This document shows positions 55,781 to 64,000 of a DNA stretch of 64,000 nucleotides, in pieces. The translations under genes were made by a program, and so were the position numbers. A model generated the notes under the pieces. That model was given only the letters and a program-made list of their open reading frames with translations, was not told the origin of the DNA and made no database searches. This stretch comes from Bradyrhizobium campsiandrae (GTDB taxonomy: Bacteria > Pseudomonadota > Alphaproteobacteria > Rhizobiales > Xanthobacteraceae): NCBI RefSeq assembly GCF_014529705.1, contig NZ_JAANIH010000005.1, forward strand, positions 62,001 through 126,000, written 5' to 3'. Within the stretch, counting starts at the first letter, position 1. Each line of letters starts with the position of its first letter.

Positions 55781-56919
55781 AATATGCCGACGAGTTTCGC
55801 GACAAGCAGATCGCGCTGGGGCTCGCAAAGGCGATTTGCGCCGAGGCCGATCCGCAGCGGCCCTATCGCTTCATGGAATTCTGCGGTGGCCATACCCACG
55901 CGATCTCGCGCTATGGCCTCGAGGACATGCTGCCGAAGACCGTGCGGATGATCCACGGCCCCGGCTGCCCGGTTTGCGTGCTGCCAGCCGGGCGCATCGA
56001 CATGGCAATCCGGCTCGCAGAGCGCAGCGAGGTGATCCTGTGTGTGTATGGCGATTTGATGCGCGTACCGGGGTCGCAAGGTGCCTCGCTGCTGAAGGCG
56101 AAGGCGCGCGGGGCCGATATCCGCATGGTCTATTCCACCATCGATGCGGTCAGGATCGCGGACGAGAATCCCGAGCGCGAGGTCGTGTTCTTCGCGATCG
56201 GCTTTGAGACCACGACGCCGCCGACCGCGGTCATGATCCGGCTGGCGGACAGGAAACAGCTTGAAAATTTCAGCGTATTCTGCAACCACGTGCTGACACC
56301 GCCGGCTATGCAGAACATTCTCGATAGTCCCGACATCCGCAACATCGGGCGGGTCGAGATCGACGGTTTCGTCGGACCCGCCCACGTTTCGACCATCATC
56401 GGTACTGCGCCTTACGAATTCTTCGCGGAGGAATTCGGCAAGCCCGTGGTGATCTCCGGGTTTGAGCCGCTCGACATGATGCAGGCGATCCTGATGCTGG
56501 TGCGGCAGGTCAACGAGAACAGGCACGAGGTCGAGAACCAGTACAGCCGCGCCGTAACCCGCGATGGTAATCTGCGCGCCAAGGAGGAGGTCGCCGACAT
56601 CTTCGAGCTGCGCGACGAGTTCGAATGGCGCGGGCTCGGTTCGGTGCCTTACAGCGGCCTGAAGCTGAAGCGCGCCTACGCCAAATATGACGCCGAAATT
56701 CGCTTCGACATGAACGAGCTGCGTGTCGATGACAATCCGGCCTGCGAATGCGGCGCCATTTTGCGCGGGGTGAAGAAGCCGGTCGACTGCAAGCTGTTCG
56801 GCACCGTCTGTACGCCGGAAACGCCGATGGGCTCCTGCATGGTCTCCTCCGAAGGCGCGTGTGCGGCGCATTGGACCTACGGCCGCTTCCGCGACCATCA
56901 GCAGAGGCGGGCGTCATGA
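55777..56919 (+). CDS. hypD: HypD, scaffold for the Fe(CN)2CO unit
   Basis: A 380-residue FeS protein on which the iron centre is assembled with HypC. Key motifs: [31 protein letters not shown] with the iron-binding Cys pair, [17 protein letters not shown] and [11 protein letters not shown]-terminal Cys set ([43 protein letters not shown]) binds a [4Fe-4S] cluster. It overlaps hypC and hypE by 4 nt each. Confidence 0.96.
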   Translation: MKYADEFRDKQIALGLAKAICAEADPQRPYRFMEFCGGHTHAISRYGLEDMLPKTVRMIHGPGCPVCVLPAGRIDMAIRLAERSEVILCVYGDLMRVPGSQGASLLKAKARGADIRMVYSTIDAVRIADENPEREVVFFAIGFETTTPPTAVMIRLADRKQLENFSVFCNHVLTPPAMQNILDSPDIRNIGRVEIDGFVGPAHVSTIIGTAPYEFFAEEFGKPVVISGFEPLDMMQAILMLVRQVNENRHEVENQYSRAVTRDGNLRAKEEVADIFELRDEFEWRGLGSVPYSGLKLKRAYAKYDAEIRFDMNELRVDDNPACECGAILRGVKKPVDCKLFGTVCTPETPMGSCMVSSEGACAAHWTYGRFRDHQQRRAS

Positions 56920-57956
56920 AGGCCCATCAGCGCAAGCTCGATATCAAGAACGGCTGCGTCGACCTGTCTCACGGTTCGGGCGGTCGTGCCATGGCGCAGC
57001 TGATCTCCGGCCTGTTCCACGAGGCTTTTGGCAATGAATGGCTGGCTCGGGGCAATGATCAGTCGGCGTTCGCCGTCGGCGCCGGGCGCATGGTGATGAC
57101 GACCGACGGCTATGTGGTTTCGCCGCTGTTCTTTCCCGGCGGCAATATCGGCTCGCTCGCGGTCCATGGCACCGTCAACGACATCGCCATGGCCGGCGCG
57201 AAGCCGCTCTATCTCTCGGCCAGCTTCATCATCGAGGAGGGGTTTCGGTTCGCTGACCTCAGGATGATCGCGGAGTCCATGGGGCAAGCAGCGCGCGAAG
57301 CCGGCGTCCACATCATCACCGGCGACACGAAGGTGGTCGAGCGCGGCAAGGCTGACGGTCTGTTTATCTCGACCGCCGGCGTCGGCGTTGTGCCCGACGA
57401 GCTGGACCTGTCGGCCGAGAAGGCTGAGGCCGGCGACCGGGTCCTGATTTCCGGCACGCTCGGCGATCACGGGGTTGCCATCATGTCCAAACGGCAGAAT
57501 CTCGCGTTCGAAACGGAGATCGTCTCGGATTCGGCGTCGTTGAACGACCTGGTCGCGAAGATGGTGGAGGTCGGGGGACACGGCATCCGCCTGATGCGCG
57601 ATCCCACGCGTGGCGGGCTCGCGGCCACGTTGAACGAGATCGCCGAGCAATCCGATCTCGGCTTCCGCCTCCAGGAAGAGGCGATCCCGGTGAAGCCGGG
57701 CGTGGCCGCGGCCTGCGAGCTGCTGGGGCTAGATCCGCTCCATGTCGCCAATGAGGGCAAGCTGGTCGCAATCGTGTCGCCGGAGGCGGCCGAAGCCGTG
57801 CTGGCGGCAATGCGCGCGCATCCGCTCGGCCGGGATGCCGCCGATATCGGCGAGGCGGTTGCTGACGATCATCATTTCGTGCAGATGGCGACGAGCTTCG
57901 GCGGCGGTCGAATCGTCGACTGGCTCTCGGGCGAGCAGCTGCCAAGAATCTGTTGA
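56916..57956 (+). CDS. hypE: HypE, thiocyanate-forming maturation enzyme
   Basis: A 346-residue PurM-like ATPase that dehydrates the thiocarbamate made by HypF to a thiocyanate and gives cyanide to HypCD. DLSHGSGGRAMAQLI and GNIGSLAVHGTVNDIAMAGA are the ATP-binding blocks. The chain ends PRIC, the flexible C-terminal Cys that carries the CN group. The last four codons (AGA-ATC-TGT-TGA) are the first unit of a 12-bp tandem repeat that continues past the stop. Confidence 0.96.
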   Translation: MKAHQRKLDIKNGCVDLSHGSGGRAMAQLISGLFHEAFGNEWLARGNDQSAFAVGAGRMVMTTDGYVVSPLFFPGGNIGSLAVHGTVNDIAMAGAKPLYLSASFIIEEGFRFADLRMIAESMGQAAREAGVHIITGDTKVVERGKADGLFISTAGVGVVPDELDLSAEKAEAGDRVLISGTLGDHGVAIMSKRQNLAFETEIVSDSASLNDLVAKMVEVGGHGIRLMRDPTRGGLAATLNEIAEQSDLGFRLQEEAIPVKPGVAAACELLGLDPLHVANEGKLVAIVSPEAAEAVLAAMRAHPLGRDAADIGEAVADDHHFVQMATSFGGGRIVDWLSGEQLPRIC

Positions 57957-57980
57957 AGAATCTGTTGAGGAATCTGCCGA
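57945..57980 (+). repeat. 12-bp tandem repeat spanning the hypE stop codon
   Basis: Two perfect copies of AGAATCTGTTGA (57945-57956, 57957-57968) are followed by GGAATCTGCCGA (57969-57980), matching at 9 of 12 positions. The first copy encodes the hypE ending Arg-Ile-Cys-stop; the second repeats the same codons in frame. It separates hypE from hypX. Confidence 0.9.
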
Positions 57981-57987
57981 GGCCACG

Positions 57988-59688
57988 ATGCGCATCCTGC
58001 TCCTGTCGCATTCCTTCAACAGCCTGACGCAGCGGCTCCATGTCGAGCTCAGGGAGCGTGGCCATGAGGTCTCGGTCGAGCTCGATATCCATGCGGACGT
58101 CACGCGCGAGAGCGTGGCCTTGCACCGGCCCGATCTGGTCATCGCACCATTCCTGAAGCGCGCCATCCCTGACGACGTCTGGCGAAGCGTGCGCTGCCTG
58201 GTCGTGCATCCGGGTCCGCCCGGCGACCGCGGACCGGCCGCGCTCGACTGGGCTGTTCTCGAGGGCGCCCGCGAGTGGGGCGTCACGGTGCTCCAGGCGG
58301 ACGGCGAGTTCGACGCCGGCCCGGTGTGGGCGTTTCGCGCGTTCCCAATGCGGAATGCGGCCAAATCCAGCATCTACCGAAATGAGGTGACGGCGTGCGC
58401 CGTCGAGGCGGTGCTGGACGCCATTGATGCGATCGAATCCGGACATGCGACGCCGCAGCCGATGCATGCGGCCGATCCGCGCATTCGCGTGAGGGGGCCC
58501 TGTCGTCAGGCGGATCGGGCGATCGACTGGCAACGCGATATGACCGCGACCGTCCTGCGCAAGATCCACAGCGCTGATGGTATGCCGGGGCTTGTCGACA
58601 GCCTGTTCTTCGAGGACGTCAGGCTGTTCGACGCGCACGAGGCGCACGGCATTTCCGGTGTGCCAGGCACCGTCGTGGCCCAATGCGACGGTGCACTCGG
58701 CCGTGCCACGGTGGATGGCGCGGTCTGGATCGGTCACGTCAAGCGGCTGGGACCGAAGAGCCTGAAGCTGCCGGCGACAAAAGTGTTCGCCGCAGAGGCG
58801 GCTCGCCTGCCGCACCGACCCGGCTGTGGCTACGCGCCGGTGCAACATCGCGAGCAGGGCGAGGTCGGCGTATTGCAATTTTCGTTCTACAACGGCGCGA
58901 TGAGCAGCAGCGACTGCGAAGTCTTGCTCGACGCCTATCGCACGGCGCTGGGGCGCCCGACCAAGGTGCTGCTCCTGACCGGCGGCCATGACTATTGGTC
59001 GAACGGAATTCATCTTGCCGAGATCGAGGCGGCCGACAGCGCCGCCGATGAGTCCTGGCGCAATATCAATGCGATCGACGATCTCACCCGCGCGATCATC
59101 GAAACCACCGACCGTCTGGTCGTCTCGGTGATCAGAGGCAATGCGGGAGCGGGCGGCGTGTTCCTGAGCCTGGCTGCCGATGAGGTCTGGGCGAGCGACC
59201 GGATCGTCCTCAATCCGCATTACAAGGACATGGGCAATCTCTACGGCTCGGAATACTGGACATATCTGTTGCCGCGGCGTGCGGGTGCGGCGAACGCAAC
59301 CCGGATGACGCAGTGCCGATTGCCGATGGGCGTGGAGGAGGCTCGGCGGCTCGGCATCGTCGACCGTGTGCTGTCGGGCGCGGAGCTTGCAGAGGCTGAT
59401 CTCGTGAAACGCGCTGCCGCCATGGTGGCGGACGAAGGTTTTGCCGCGCGCCTCGCCGACAAGCAGCGACGGCGCGCGAGCGATGAGGCCGCAAAGCCGT
59501 TGCAGGCCTATCGTGACGAGGAATTGCGCCGGATGCGCCTCAATTTCTTCGGCTTCGATCCGAGCTATCACGTGGCTCGCTACAATTTCATCCACAAGGT
59601 GCCGAAGTCGCGCACGCCGCTGACCATCGCCACTCACCGGGCGCGGCGGACGCCCGATCAATCCAGCCGCATGGCGGTGCGATCTTGA
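57988..59688 (+). CDS. hypX: HypX/HoxX, CO-ligand synthase for aerobic hydrogenase maturation
   Basis: A 566-residue two-domain enzyme that makes the active-site CO from a formyl-tetrahydrofolate group when O2 is present. The N-terminal formyl-transferase part (about 1-270) has LLLSHSFNSLTQRLHVEL and VVHPGPPGDRGPAALDWAVL with the folate-site HPGPPGDRG. The C-terminal crotonase-like part has LLTGGHDYWSNGIHL, VSVIRGNAGAGGVFLSLAAD and LNPHYKDMGNLYGSEYWTYL. The ATG at 57988 follows GAGG. Known in Ralstonia and rhizobia (HoxX). Confidence 0.93.
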   Translation: MRILLLSHSFNSLTQRLHVELRERGHEVSVELDIHADVTRESVALHRPDLVIAPFLKRAIPDDVWRSVRCLVVHPGPPGDRGPAALDWAVLEGAREWGVTVLQADGEFDAGPVWAFRAFPMRNAAKSSIYRNEVTACAVEAVLDAIDAIESGHATPQPMHAADPRIRVRGPCRQADRAIDWQRDMTATVLRKIHSADGMPGLVDSLFFEDVRLFDAHEAHGISGVPGTVVAQCDGALGRATVDGAVWIGHVKRLGPKSLKLPATKVFAAEAARLPHRPGCGYAPVQHREQGEVGVLQFSFYNGAMSSSDCEVLLDAYRTALGRPTKVLLLTGGHDYWSNGIHLAEIEAADSAADESWRNINAIDDLTRAIIETTDRLVVSVIRGNAGAGGVFLSLAADEVWASDRIVLNPHYKDMGNLYGSEYWTYLLPRRAGAANATRMTQCRLPMGVEEARRLGIVDRVLSGAELAEADLVKRAAAMVADEGFAARLADKQRRRASDEAAKPLQAYRDEELRRMRLNFFGFDPSYHVARYNFIHKVPKSRTPLTIATHRARRTPDQSSRMAVRS

Positions 59689-61139
59689 GCGTGCAGGGAA
59701 CCATTTTGGTCGTCGATGACGAGGTCCGCTCTCAGGAAGCACTGCGGCGCGTCCTTCGCGAGGACTTTGAGGTGCTCTGCGCCGGCAGTGCGGCAGACGC
59801 GGAAAAGTTGCTGGAAGGCGAAATCGTCCACGCCATCCTGTGCGACCAGCGCATGCCTCATGAGTCGGGCGTCAGCTTCCTCAAGCGGGTCAGAGAGGTC
59901 TGGCCAGATCCGGTGCGGATGATCATCTCCGGCTATTCGGACTCGGAGGACATCATCGCCGGGCTGAACGAGGCCGGCATCTACCAGTACATCACAAAAC
60001 CCTGGCAGCCCGACCGCCTCATCGACATCGTCAAGGAGGCGGTCCAGCTCTACCGCCTCCAGAAGGAGACCGAAACTGCCGGCGTCGACGTCAAGGCGAC
60101 ACCGGAGCACATCAAGAAGGTCGTCTCGGTCAAGCGCGGCGCGGCAAAGCAGCTCTACGACTTCAACCGCATCGTGCATTCCCCTGACAGCCCGATGCAT
60201 GCCGTCATCGAGCTCGGCCGGCGCGCCGCCGAATACGACATATCCGTGCTGATCACCGGTGAGTCCGGCACCGGCAAGGAGCTGCTGGCGCGCGCGATCC
60301 ATTACGGCTCGGCCCGCGCCAGCAAGGCCTTTGTGGTCGAGAATTGCGGCGCGCTGCCTGACGAGCTGCTGGAAAGCGAATTGTTCGGCTGCAAGAAGGG
60401 GGCCTTCACCGGCGCCTACCAGGATCGCATCGGCCTGTTCGAGGTCGCCGATGGCGGCACCATCTTCCTCGACGAGATCGGTGAGACCTCGCCGGCATTC
60501 CAGGTCAAGCTGTTGCGCGTGCTCCAGGAGAGCGAGATCCGGCCGCTGGGCGCGCAGCGGGTGCGCAAGGTCGACGTCCGTGTGGTGGCCGCCACCAACA
60601 GGGATCTCGAGGCCGAGGTCGAGGCGGGCCGCTTTCGGCGCGATCTGTATTATCGCCTGGCCGCGTTTCCCGTTCACATGCCGGCGCTGCGCGAGCGTCC
60701 GATGGACATTCCGCTGATCGCGGAGGGGGTGCTGTCGTCCGTCAAGACCTCCTTCAACCGGCCGAGCCTGCGCTTTGCCGCTCCAGCTCTCGAGGCGTTC
60801 GTCAAATATCACTGGCCGGGCAATGTGCGCGAGCTTCAGAACGAGATCCAGCGCATGGCTGTTCTGGCCGACGCCGACGAACTGCGCGCCCCGCTGCAGC
60901 TCGGCCGGCGCAACAGCAGGCAGCCGGCCATGGCGGTCCATGGCAAGCTGAACGGTTCGGCCACCCTGAAGGATAAGGTGGAGGATCTCGAGAAGTCGGT
61001 TATCATCAGCTATCTGGAGCGGTACGAAGGCAATATCAGCCGGGTCGCGAGCGAGCTTGGGCTGTCGCGTGTCGGTCTCAGGAACAAGCTGTCCAGGTAT
61101 GATTTGAGAAAAAATGCCAAAGGCGACGCATTCTCCTGA
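59685..61139 (+). CDS. hoxA: HoxA, NtrC-family activator of hup transcription
   Basis: A 484-residue sigma54-dependent activator. A receiver domain ([19 protein letters not shown], Asp54 in CDQRMP) precedes the AAA+ domain with Walker [13 protein letters not shown], the sigma54-contact loop KGAFTGA and Walker [12 protein letters not shown]. The C-terminal Fis-type helix-turn-helix ends [20 protein letters not shown]. It should act at the -24/-12 promoters at 44026 and 48886. The start is a TTG overlapping the hypX stop; a GTG at 59691 is the alternative. It overlaps hupT by 26 nt. Confidence 0.95.
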   Translation: MSVQGTILVVDDEVRSQEALRRVLREDFEVLCAGSAADAEKLLEGEIVHAILCDQRMPHESGVSFLKRVREVWPDPVRMIISGYSDSEDIIAGLNEAGIYQYITKPWQPDRLIDIVKEAVQLYRLQKETETAGVDVKATPEHIKKVVSVKRGAAKQLYDFNRIVHSPDSPMHAVIELGRRAAEYDISVLITGESGTGKELLARAIHYGSARASKAFVVENCGALPDELLESELFGCKKGAFTGAYQDRIGLFEVADGGTIFLDEIGETSPAFQVKLLRVLQESEIRPLGAQRVRKVDVRVVAATNRDLEAEVEAGRFRRDLYYRLAAFPVHMPALRERPMDIPLIAEGVLSSVKTSFNRPSLRFAAPALEAFVKYHWPGNVRELQNEIQRMAVLADADELRAPLQLGRRNSRQPAMAVHGKLNGSATLKDKVEDLEKSVIISYLERYEGNISRVASELGLSRVGLRNKLSRYDLRKNAKGDAFS

Positions 61140-62481
61140 TGCTGGCGAAACCGAATCGCTGCTCAAGCTGATCACCAATCGCGGTGCGATCGAGTTCGAT
61201 CATGAGCGCGAGGACGCCTGGATCGAAGTCATCCGCAAGATGGACGAGGTCTACTCCGACCTCCTGCGCTACGAGGTCGATCTCGAGCACAAGAATGCGG
61301 AGCTCGAAGAGGCGCAGGCCTTCGTCACCAACGTCATCGAGTCCGTTTCCGACATCCTCATCGTCTGCGATGCGAAGGGACTGGTGCAGCAGGTCAATTC
61401 CGCGTTCCAGCACACGCTCAATTGCAGTGTGCTGGAGATCGTCGGCAGGAACATCGCCGATGTCATCGATGTCGCCGACAATGCCAAGCTGGTCTCGCTC
61501 TTGAAGCCGCGCAGCGGTTCTGATGTCGTCGATGGCGAGCTACGGTTCTCGAGCGAACGCGGCAGTTCCGATCTCTTCGCCATCAACAGCTCCCCGCGCC
61601 ACGATCATCGCGGCCGCTTCATCGGGGTGGTGCTGACCGGACGGCCGATCGGCGAGCTTCGCCGCGCTTATGAGGCGCTGCACAAGGCGCATCACGAGTT
61701 GCAGCGCGCCCAGCGTCAATTGGTCGAGCAGGAGAAGATGGCAAGCCTCGGCCGGCTCGTCGCCGGCGTTGCGCATGAGTTGAACAACCCGATCAGCTTC
61801 GTCTATGGCAACATCCACACGCTGACACGCTATCGCACCGCGATTGTCGCCTATCTCGATGCCGTCCACGGCAAGGGCAAGGCGGACGACCTGCAGGCTC
61901 AAAGGAAGAGCCTGCGCATCGACGATATTCTGGAAGATTTCGGACCGCTGATCGAAGGCACGCTGGAGGGCGCGGTCCGTATCAGCGAGATCGTGAAGAA
62001 TCTGCGACGGCTATCCTTCAGCAAGATCGGCGAGGTCGAACGCGTCAATATCGAGCGGCTGATCAACACCGCGGTTTTGTGGGCAGTCCGCACCAAACAG
62101 ATACGCGTCGACCTGCAGATGGAGATTGAGCCGGAACTCTGGATTTCAGGCAACGAGGGGCAACTGCATCAAGTGATCGTCAATCTGGTGGAGAATGCCA
62201 TCGACGCGATGCGGGGCACGGAGCTGCCGCGGTTGGTCGTCTCAGCCGCACGCACAGGCAACGAGATCCTGTTCAAGGTCAGCGACAATGGCCCCGGCAT
62301 CGACAACGACCACATCAGCCACGTCTTCGAGCCGTTCTTCACCACCAAGCGGGTCGGCGAGGGGACGGGACTAGGCCTCTGGATCAGCTACGGCATCGTG
62401 CGCGAACATGGTGGCGAGCTGGTTGCGGCGAACGAACCAGACGGCGGCGCTAGTTTCAGTTTTGCGTTGCCGTCCGCTTAG
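61114..62481 (+). CDS. hupT: HupT/HoxJ, sensor histidine kinase of the H2-sensing pathway
   Basis: A 455-residue soluble kinase. A coiled-coil N-terminus and a PAS domain (FVTNVIESVSDILIVCDAKG, about 72-180) precede the H-box LVAGVAHELNNPISF with His221. The N-box (HQVIVNLVENAIDAM), G1 (DNGPGID), F-box (FEPFFTTK) and G2 (GEGTGLGLWIS) are complete. It relays H2 binding at HupUV to HoxA. No membrane segment is present. It starts within the last 26 nt of hoxA, a strong coupling of kinase and regulator. Confidence 0.94.
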   Translation: MPKATHSPDAGETESLLKLITNRGAIEFDHEREDAWIEVIRKMDEVYSDLLRYEVDLEHKNAELEEAQAFVTNVIESVSDILIVCDAKGLVQQVNSAFQHTLNCSVLEIVGRNIADVIDVADNAKLVSLLKPRSGSDVVDGELRFSSERGSSDLFAINSSPRHDHRGRFIGVVLTGRPIGELRRAYEALHKAHHELQRAQRQLVEQEKMASLGRLVAGVAHELNNPISFVYGNIHTLTRYRTAIVAYLDAVHGKGKADDLQAQRKSLRIDDILEDFGPLIEGTLEGAVRISEIVKNLRRLSFSKIGEVERVNIERLINTAVLWAVRTKQIRVDLQMEIEPELWISGNEGQLHQVIVNLVENAIDAMRGTELPRLVVSAARTGNEILFKVSDNGPGIDNDHISHVFEPFFTTKRVGEGTGLGLWISYGIVREHGGELVAANEPDGGASFSFALPSA

Positions 62482-62504
62482 CGGATTGACGGAATCGCAA
62501 GTCG

Positions 62505-62969
62505 CTACTGTTTGAACTGGGTGTTTGCAATCGGCATGATCGAAGCCAGCTTCCAGCCATCCGAATCTCGAACCAGGGTCTGGCTGATTAGGAAGGTGCT
62601 GCTTTGCGGCTCTGCCCCTGGCAAGCCTCGCGTGAACACAATAGGGACCAATATTTGTGCGACGTGATCCGAGATCAGCGCGACGTGGAATTTCGACATG
62701 TCGGGCGCGACCCGCCAGGTTCCCTGATAGTATTCGCTGAAGCGCGCCGCGACCGACTCCGTCCCTCTGATTTCGACACCTCGCGAAAAGAACAGAAGTT
62801 GAGGTGAATTCCACAGCATTGATTTCACTTTCGCCGCGTCGTGCGCATTCTGTGCTGCCACGAATTGCGAGAAAAAGTCCCGCACGCCGTCCTCGCTCGG
62901 CTGCGCCAATGCAGGCCCGCTCAGGGCCAATGTAGCCGTGATGAGAAATGCTATTGCGAGTCGTTTCAT
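62505..62969 (-). CDS. Secreted SnoaL/NTF2-like protein
   Basis: A 154-residue protein with a Sec signal (RLAIAFLITATLALSGPALA, cut near residue 23) and an NTF2-like fold: VRDFFSQFVAAQNAHDAAKV, LWNSPQLLFFSRGVEIRGTE and DGWKLASIMPIANTQFKQ. The family (DUF4440/SnoaL) has mixed roles, and no catalytic residues stand out. The start at 62969 follows AAGGAAGGA on the minus strand. It converges with hupT, 23 nt away, and is probably unrelated to it. Confidence 0.8.
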   Translation of the reverse strand: MKRLAIAFLITATLALSGPALAQPSEDGVRDFFSQFVAAQNAHDAAKVKSMLWNSPQLLFFSRGVEIRGTESVAARFSEYYQGTWRVAPDMSKFHVALISDHVAQILVPIVFTRGLPGAEPQSSTFLISQTLVRDSDGWKLASIMPIANTQFKQ

Positions 62970-63273
62970 GCGATCCTTCCTTTCGTGGCGACATTGCCGT
63001 GTCGCCTCCAGTTCGAATATCGGGTCGCTCACAGCGCGTATTTCCACTAGCCATTCTCATTGCTGAAATGCACGGAGGTCCGCGATACGAACGGCGTCCT
63101 GGCCGCACCGCGAGAGGACTGAAAAGAAAGGCGATGTTCTGATGTAGCGGCGCCCGAATAGAGCCTTCGAGCGCCATTCTCCTGCATGACCGGGGCTTCG
63201 ACACGTGTCATCAGCTCTATCTGCGATGCGGGCGGCAATGCGCCTTGGCCAACCCGGATCAAGGTACGTGGAG
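62970..63273. other. Intergenic region
   Basis: About 300 bases between two minus-strand genes, holding the upstream sequence of the NTF2-like gene. Short open frames on both strands have no ribosome binding site or family pattern. I see no hairpin or promoter strong enough to report. Confidence 0.4.
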
Positions 63274-63633
63274 TTAGCTGCAGCTCAGCGGCAGCGGCTG
63301 GCCGGGATGCAACTCGTACCAGTCGTAACAATCCGGATAGGCGCCGTAGAACCCATAGCCCGGCCGGTAGCGGCCGTAGCTGTGAAACGCGTGTTGGCGA
63401 AGACCGGCGGTATGGTCACCAAAGCCGAGGTGCTCTCCGCCGAACCGGGCACCGCCACCAAAACCGCCCTCATGGCCCATGCCGCCGAAATGCCCACCGC
63501 CGAAGCCCGCATGTCCGCCGCCGAAGCCGCCACCGCCGCCGTGACCACCACCACCGCCATGCGCATTGGCTGCGCCGATGGCGAGTGTCGAGGCGAGTGC
63601 CGCTGTTGCCAGAATCATGATCGTGCGCTTCAT
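63274..63633 (-). CDS. Small Gly/His-rich secreted protein
   Basis: A 119-residue protein with a Sec signal (MKRTIMILATAALASTLAIG, cut near ANA). The mature body is Gly-rich with repeated GGGHG and GGHFGG units and many His, followed by a Tyr/Pro/Arg-rich end (YGRYRPGYGFYGAYP) and a final Cys. GAGGAG precedes the start. Gly-His repeats could bind metal, but this is only inference; the family is typical of Bradyrhizobium small secreted proteins. Confidence 0.78.
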   Translation of the reverse strand: MKRTIMILATAALASTLAIGAANAHGGGGGHGGGGGFGGGHAGFGGGHFGGMGHEGGFGGGARFGGEHLGFGDHTAGLRQHAFHSYGRYRPGYGFYGAYPDCYDWYELHPGQPLPLSCS

Positions 63634-63895
63634 GGGAGGCTCCTCTCGTGTTGTGCTGCCCGGCCATGCTGTGCGCGAGGCTGCCGATGACCGGGTCAGC
63701 GATGGGTGAGAGGTAGGCGCGACACGCGGCAATCCAACTGAATTCGCAGTCATAGATGAGCCGCGCCGCCCGTGAAGGTGATCTTGCCGCGCCTGGCCGC
63801 GACGCGCGCTAGGGAGCGGGCTGAACGGAGCAGCCCGCCCCCTGTCGTTCCAAGCGGCGGCCGGTGCCGGTGCACGGCCGATCGCGTCGACGTGA

Positions 63896-64000
63896 TCAGT
63901 AGCTGCCGGTGCCCGGCTCGCACGGCACGTTGTTGCCGGTCCACGGCGCGGTGGCAAAGGCGCCGACGCGGGGGGCCGGAATGCAGGCGCGTTCGCCCGG
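63896..64000 (-). CDS. C-terminal fragment of a small secreted protein (runs off right edge)
   Basis: The last 34 codons of a minus-strand gene whose start is beyond the window. The frame reads RACIPAPRVGAFATAPWTG and then NNVPCEPGTGSY before TGA at 63896-63898. Two Cys and the PWTGNNVPCEP pattern recall the ends of other small Bradyrhizobium secreted proteins. The short length means moderate confidence. Confidence 0.6.
   Translation of the reverse strand, partial: PGERACIPAPRVGAFATAPWTGNNVPCEPGTGSY

Noticed and set aside
63047..63331. Minus-strand frame MLRLVRVASRPAAAAEL in the 63-kb gap
   Set aside because: No ribosome binding site or family features, and it overlaps the end of the Gly-rich gene.

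Overview
The window is GC-rich, densely coded DNA that reads as a chromosomal segment of an alphaproteobacterium, most likely Bradyrhizobium or a close relative. The main reason is the gene order hupUV-hupSLCDFGHIJK-hypABFCDE-hypX-hoxA, the arrangement known from bradyrhizobial H2-uptake clusters. The two-domain ATPase regulator, the two large ABC sugar systems and the small Gly-rich secreted proteins also fit. I see no tRNA, rRNA, insertion sequence, phage gene or CRISPR array. The organism call is inference from gene content.

Layout. 1-8.9 kb is mixed accessory DNA: the 5' end of one winged-helix/ATPase regulator at the left edge, a sensor-less HWE-type histidine kinase, a VOC protein, a frameshifted epoxide hydrolase, an OsmC protein, MsrA, a complete second copy of the winged-helix/ATPase regulator, and an orphan TctC-type binding protein. 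9.1-23.5 kb is a sugar-catabolic island: an RbsABC-like importer, a DeoR-family repressor, deoxyribose-phosphate aldolase, an ALDH16-like two-domain aldehyde dehydrogenase, a FucU/RbsD mutarotase, a ribokinase-like kinase and a second MalFGK-like importer. Together they spell a plausible 2-deoxyribose (or similar deoxy sugar) pathway: import, anomer conversion, phosphorylation, aldol cleavage to glyceraldehyde-3-phosphate plus acetaldehyde, and aldehyde oxidation. 23.7-29.2 kb is a heavy-metal (probably Cu/Ag) efflux operon with a Cys/His/Met-rich small protein, a YtkA/FixH-like protein, a CusB-like adaptor and a CusA-like pump. 29.3-36.3 kb holds a Gly-rich secreted protein, fdhD divergent from a YdeP-type formate-dehydrogenase-like molybdoenzyme, a flavodoxin-fold reductase, small proteins, a DUF72 protein and a frameshifted VOC gene.

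36.6-62.5 kb is a complete H2-uptake locus. It starts with a nickel-acquisition module (NiCoT permease HupN, a TonB-dependent receptor, a DUF3422 membrane protein). The permease is preceded by a perfect GTATGA-N16-TCATAC palindrome, the NikR operator known from E. coli. Next come the H2 sensor hupUV, the structural genes hupSLC, the maturation genes hupDFGHIJK and hypABFCDE, the CO-ligand gene hypX, the sigma54 activator hoxA and the sensor kinase hupT. Sigma54 promoters are visible before hupS and, unexpectedly, before hupG; the latter also has a near-consensus FixK/FNR box. Sequence signatures indicate an O2-tolerant enzyme (two supernumerary cysteines in HupS) and an O2-insensitive H2 sensor (Ile62 and Phe110 in HupV). 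The right end carries an NTF2-like secreted protein and two small secreted proteins, the last cut by the window edge.

The strongest leads are the NikR-box nickel module with its coupled outer-membrane receptor, the internal sigma54/FixK control region in the hupF-hupG gap, and the deoxy-sugar island with its shared operator-like repeats.
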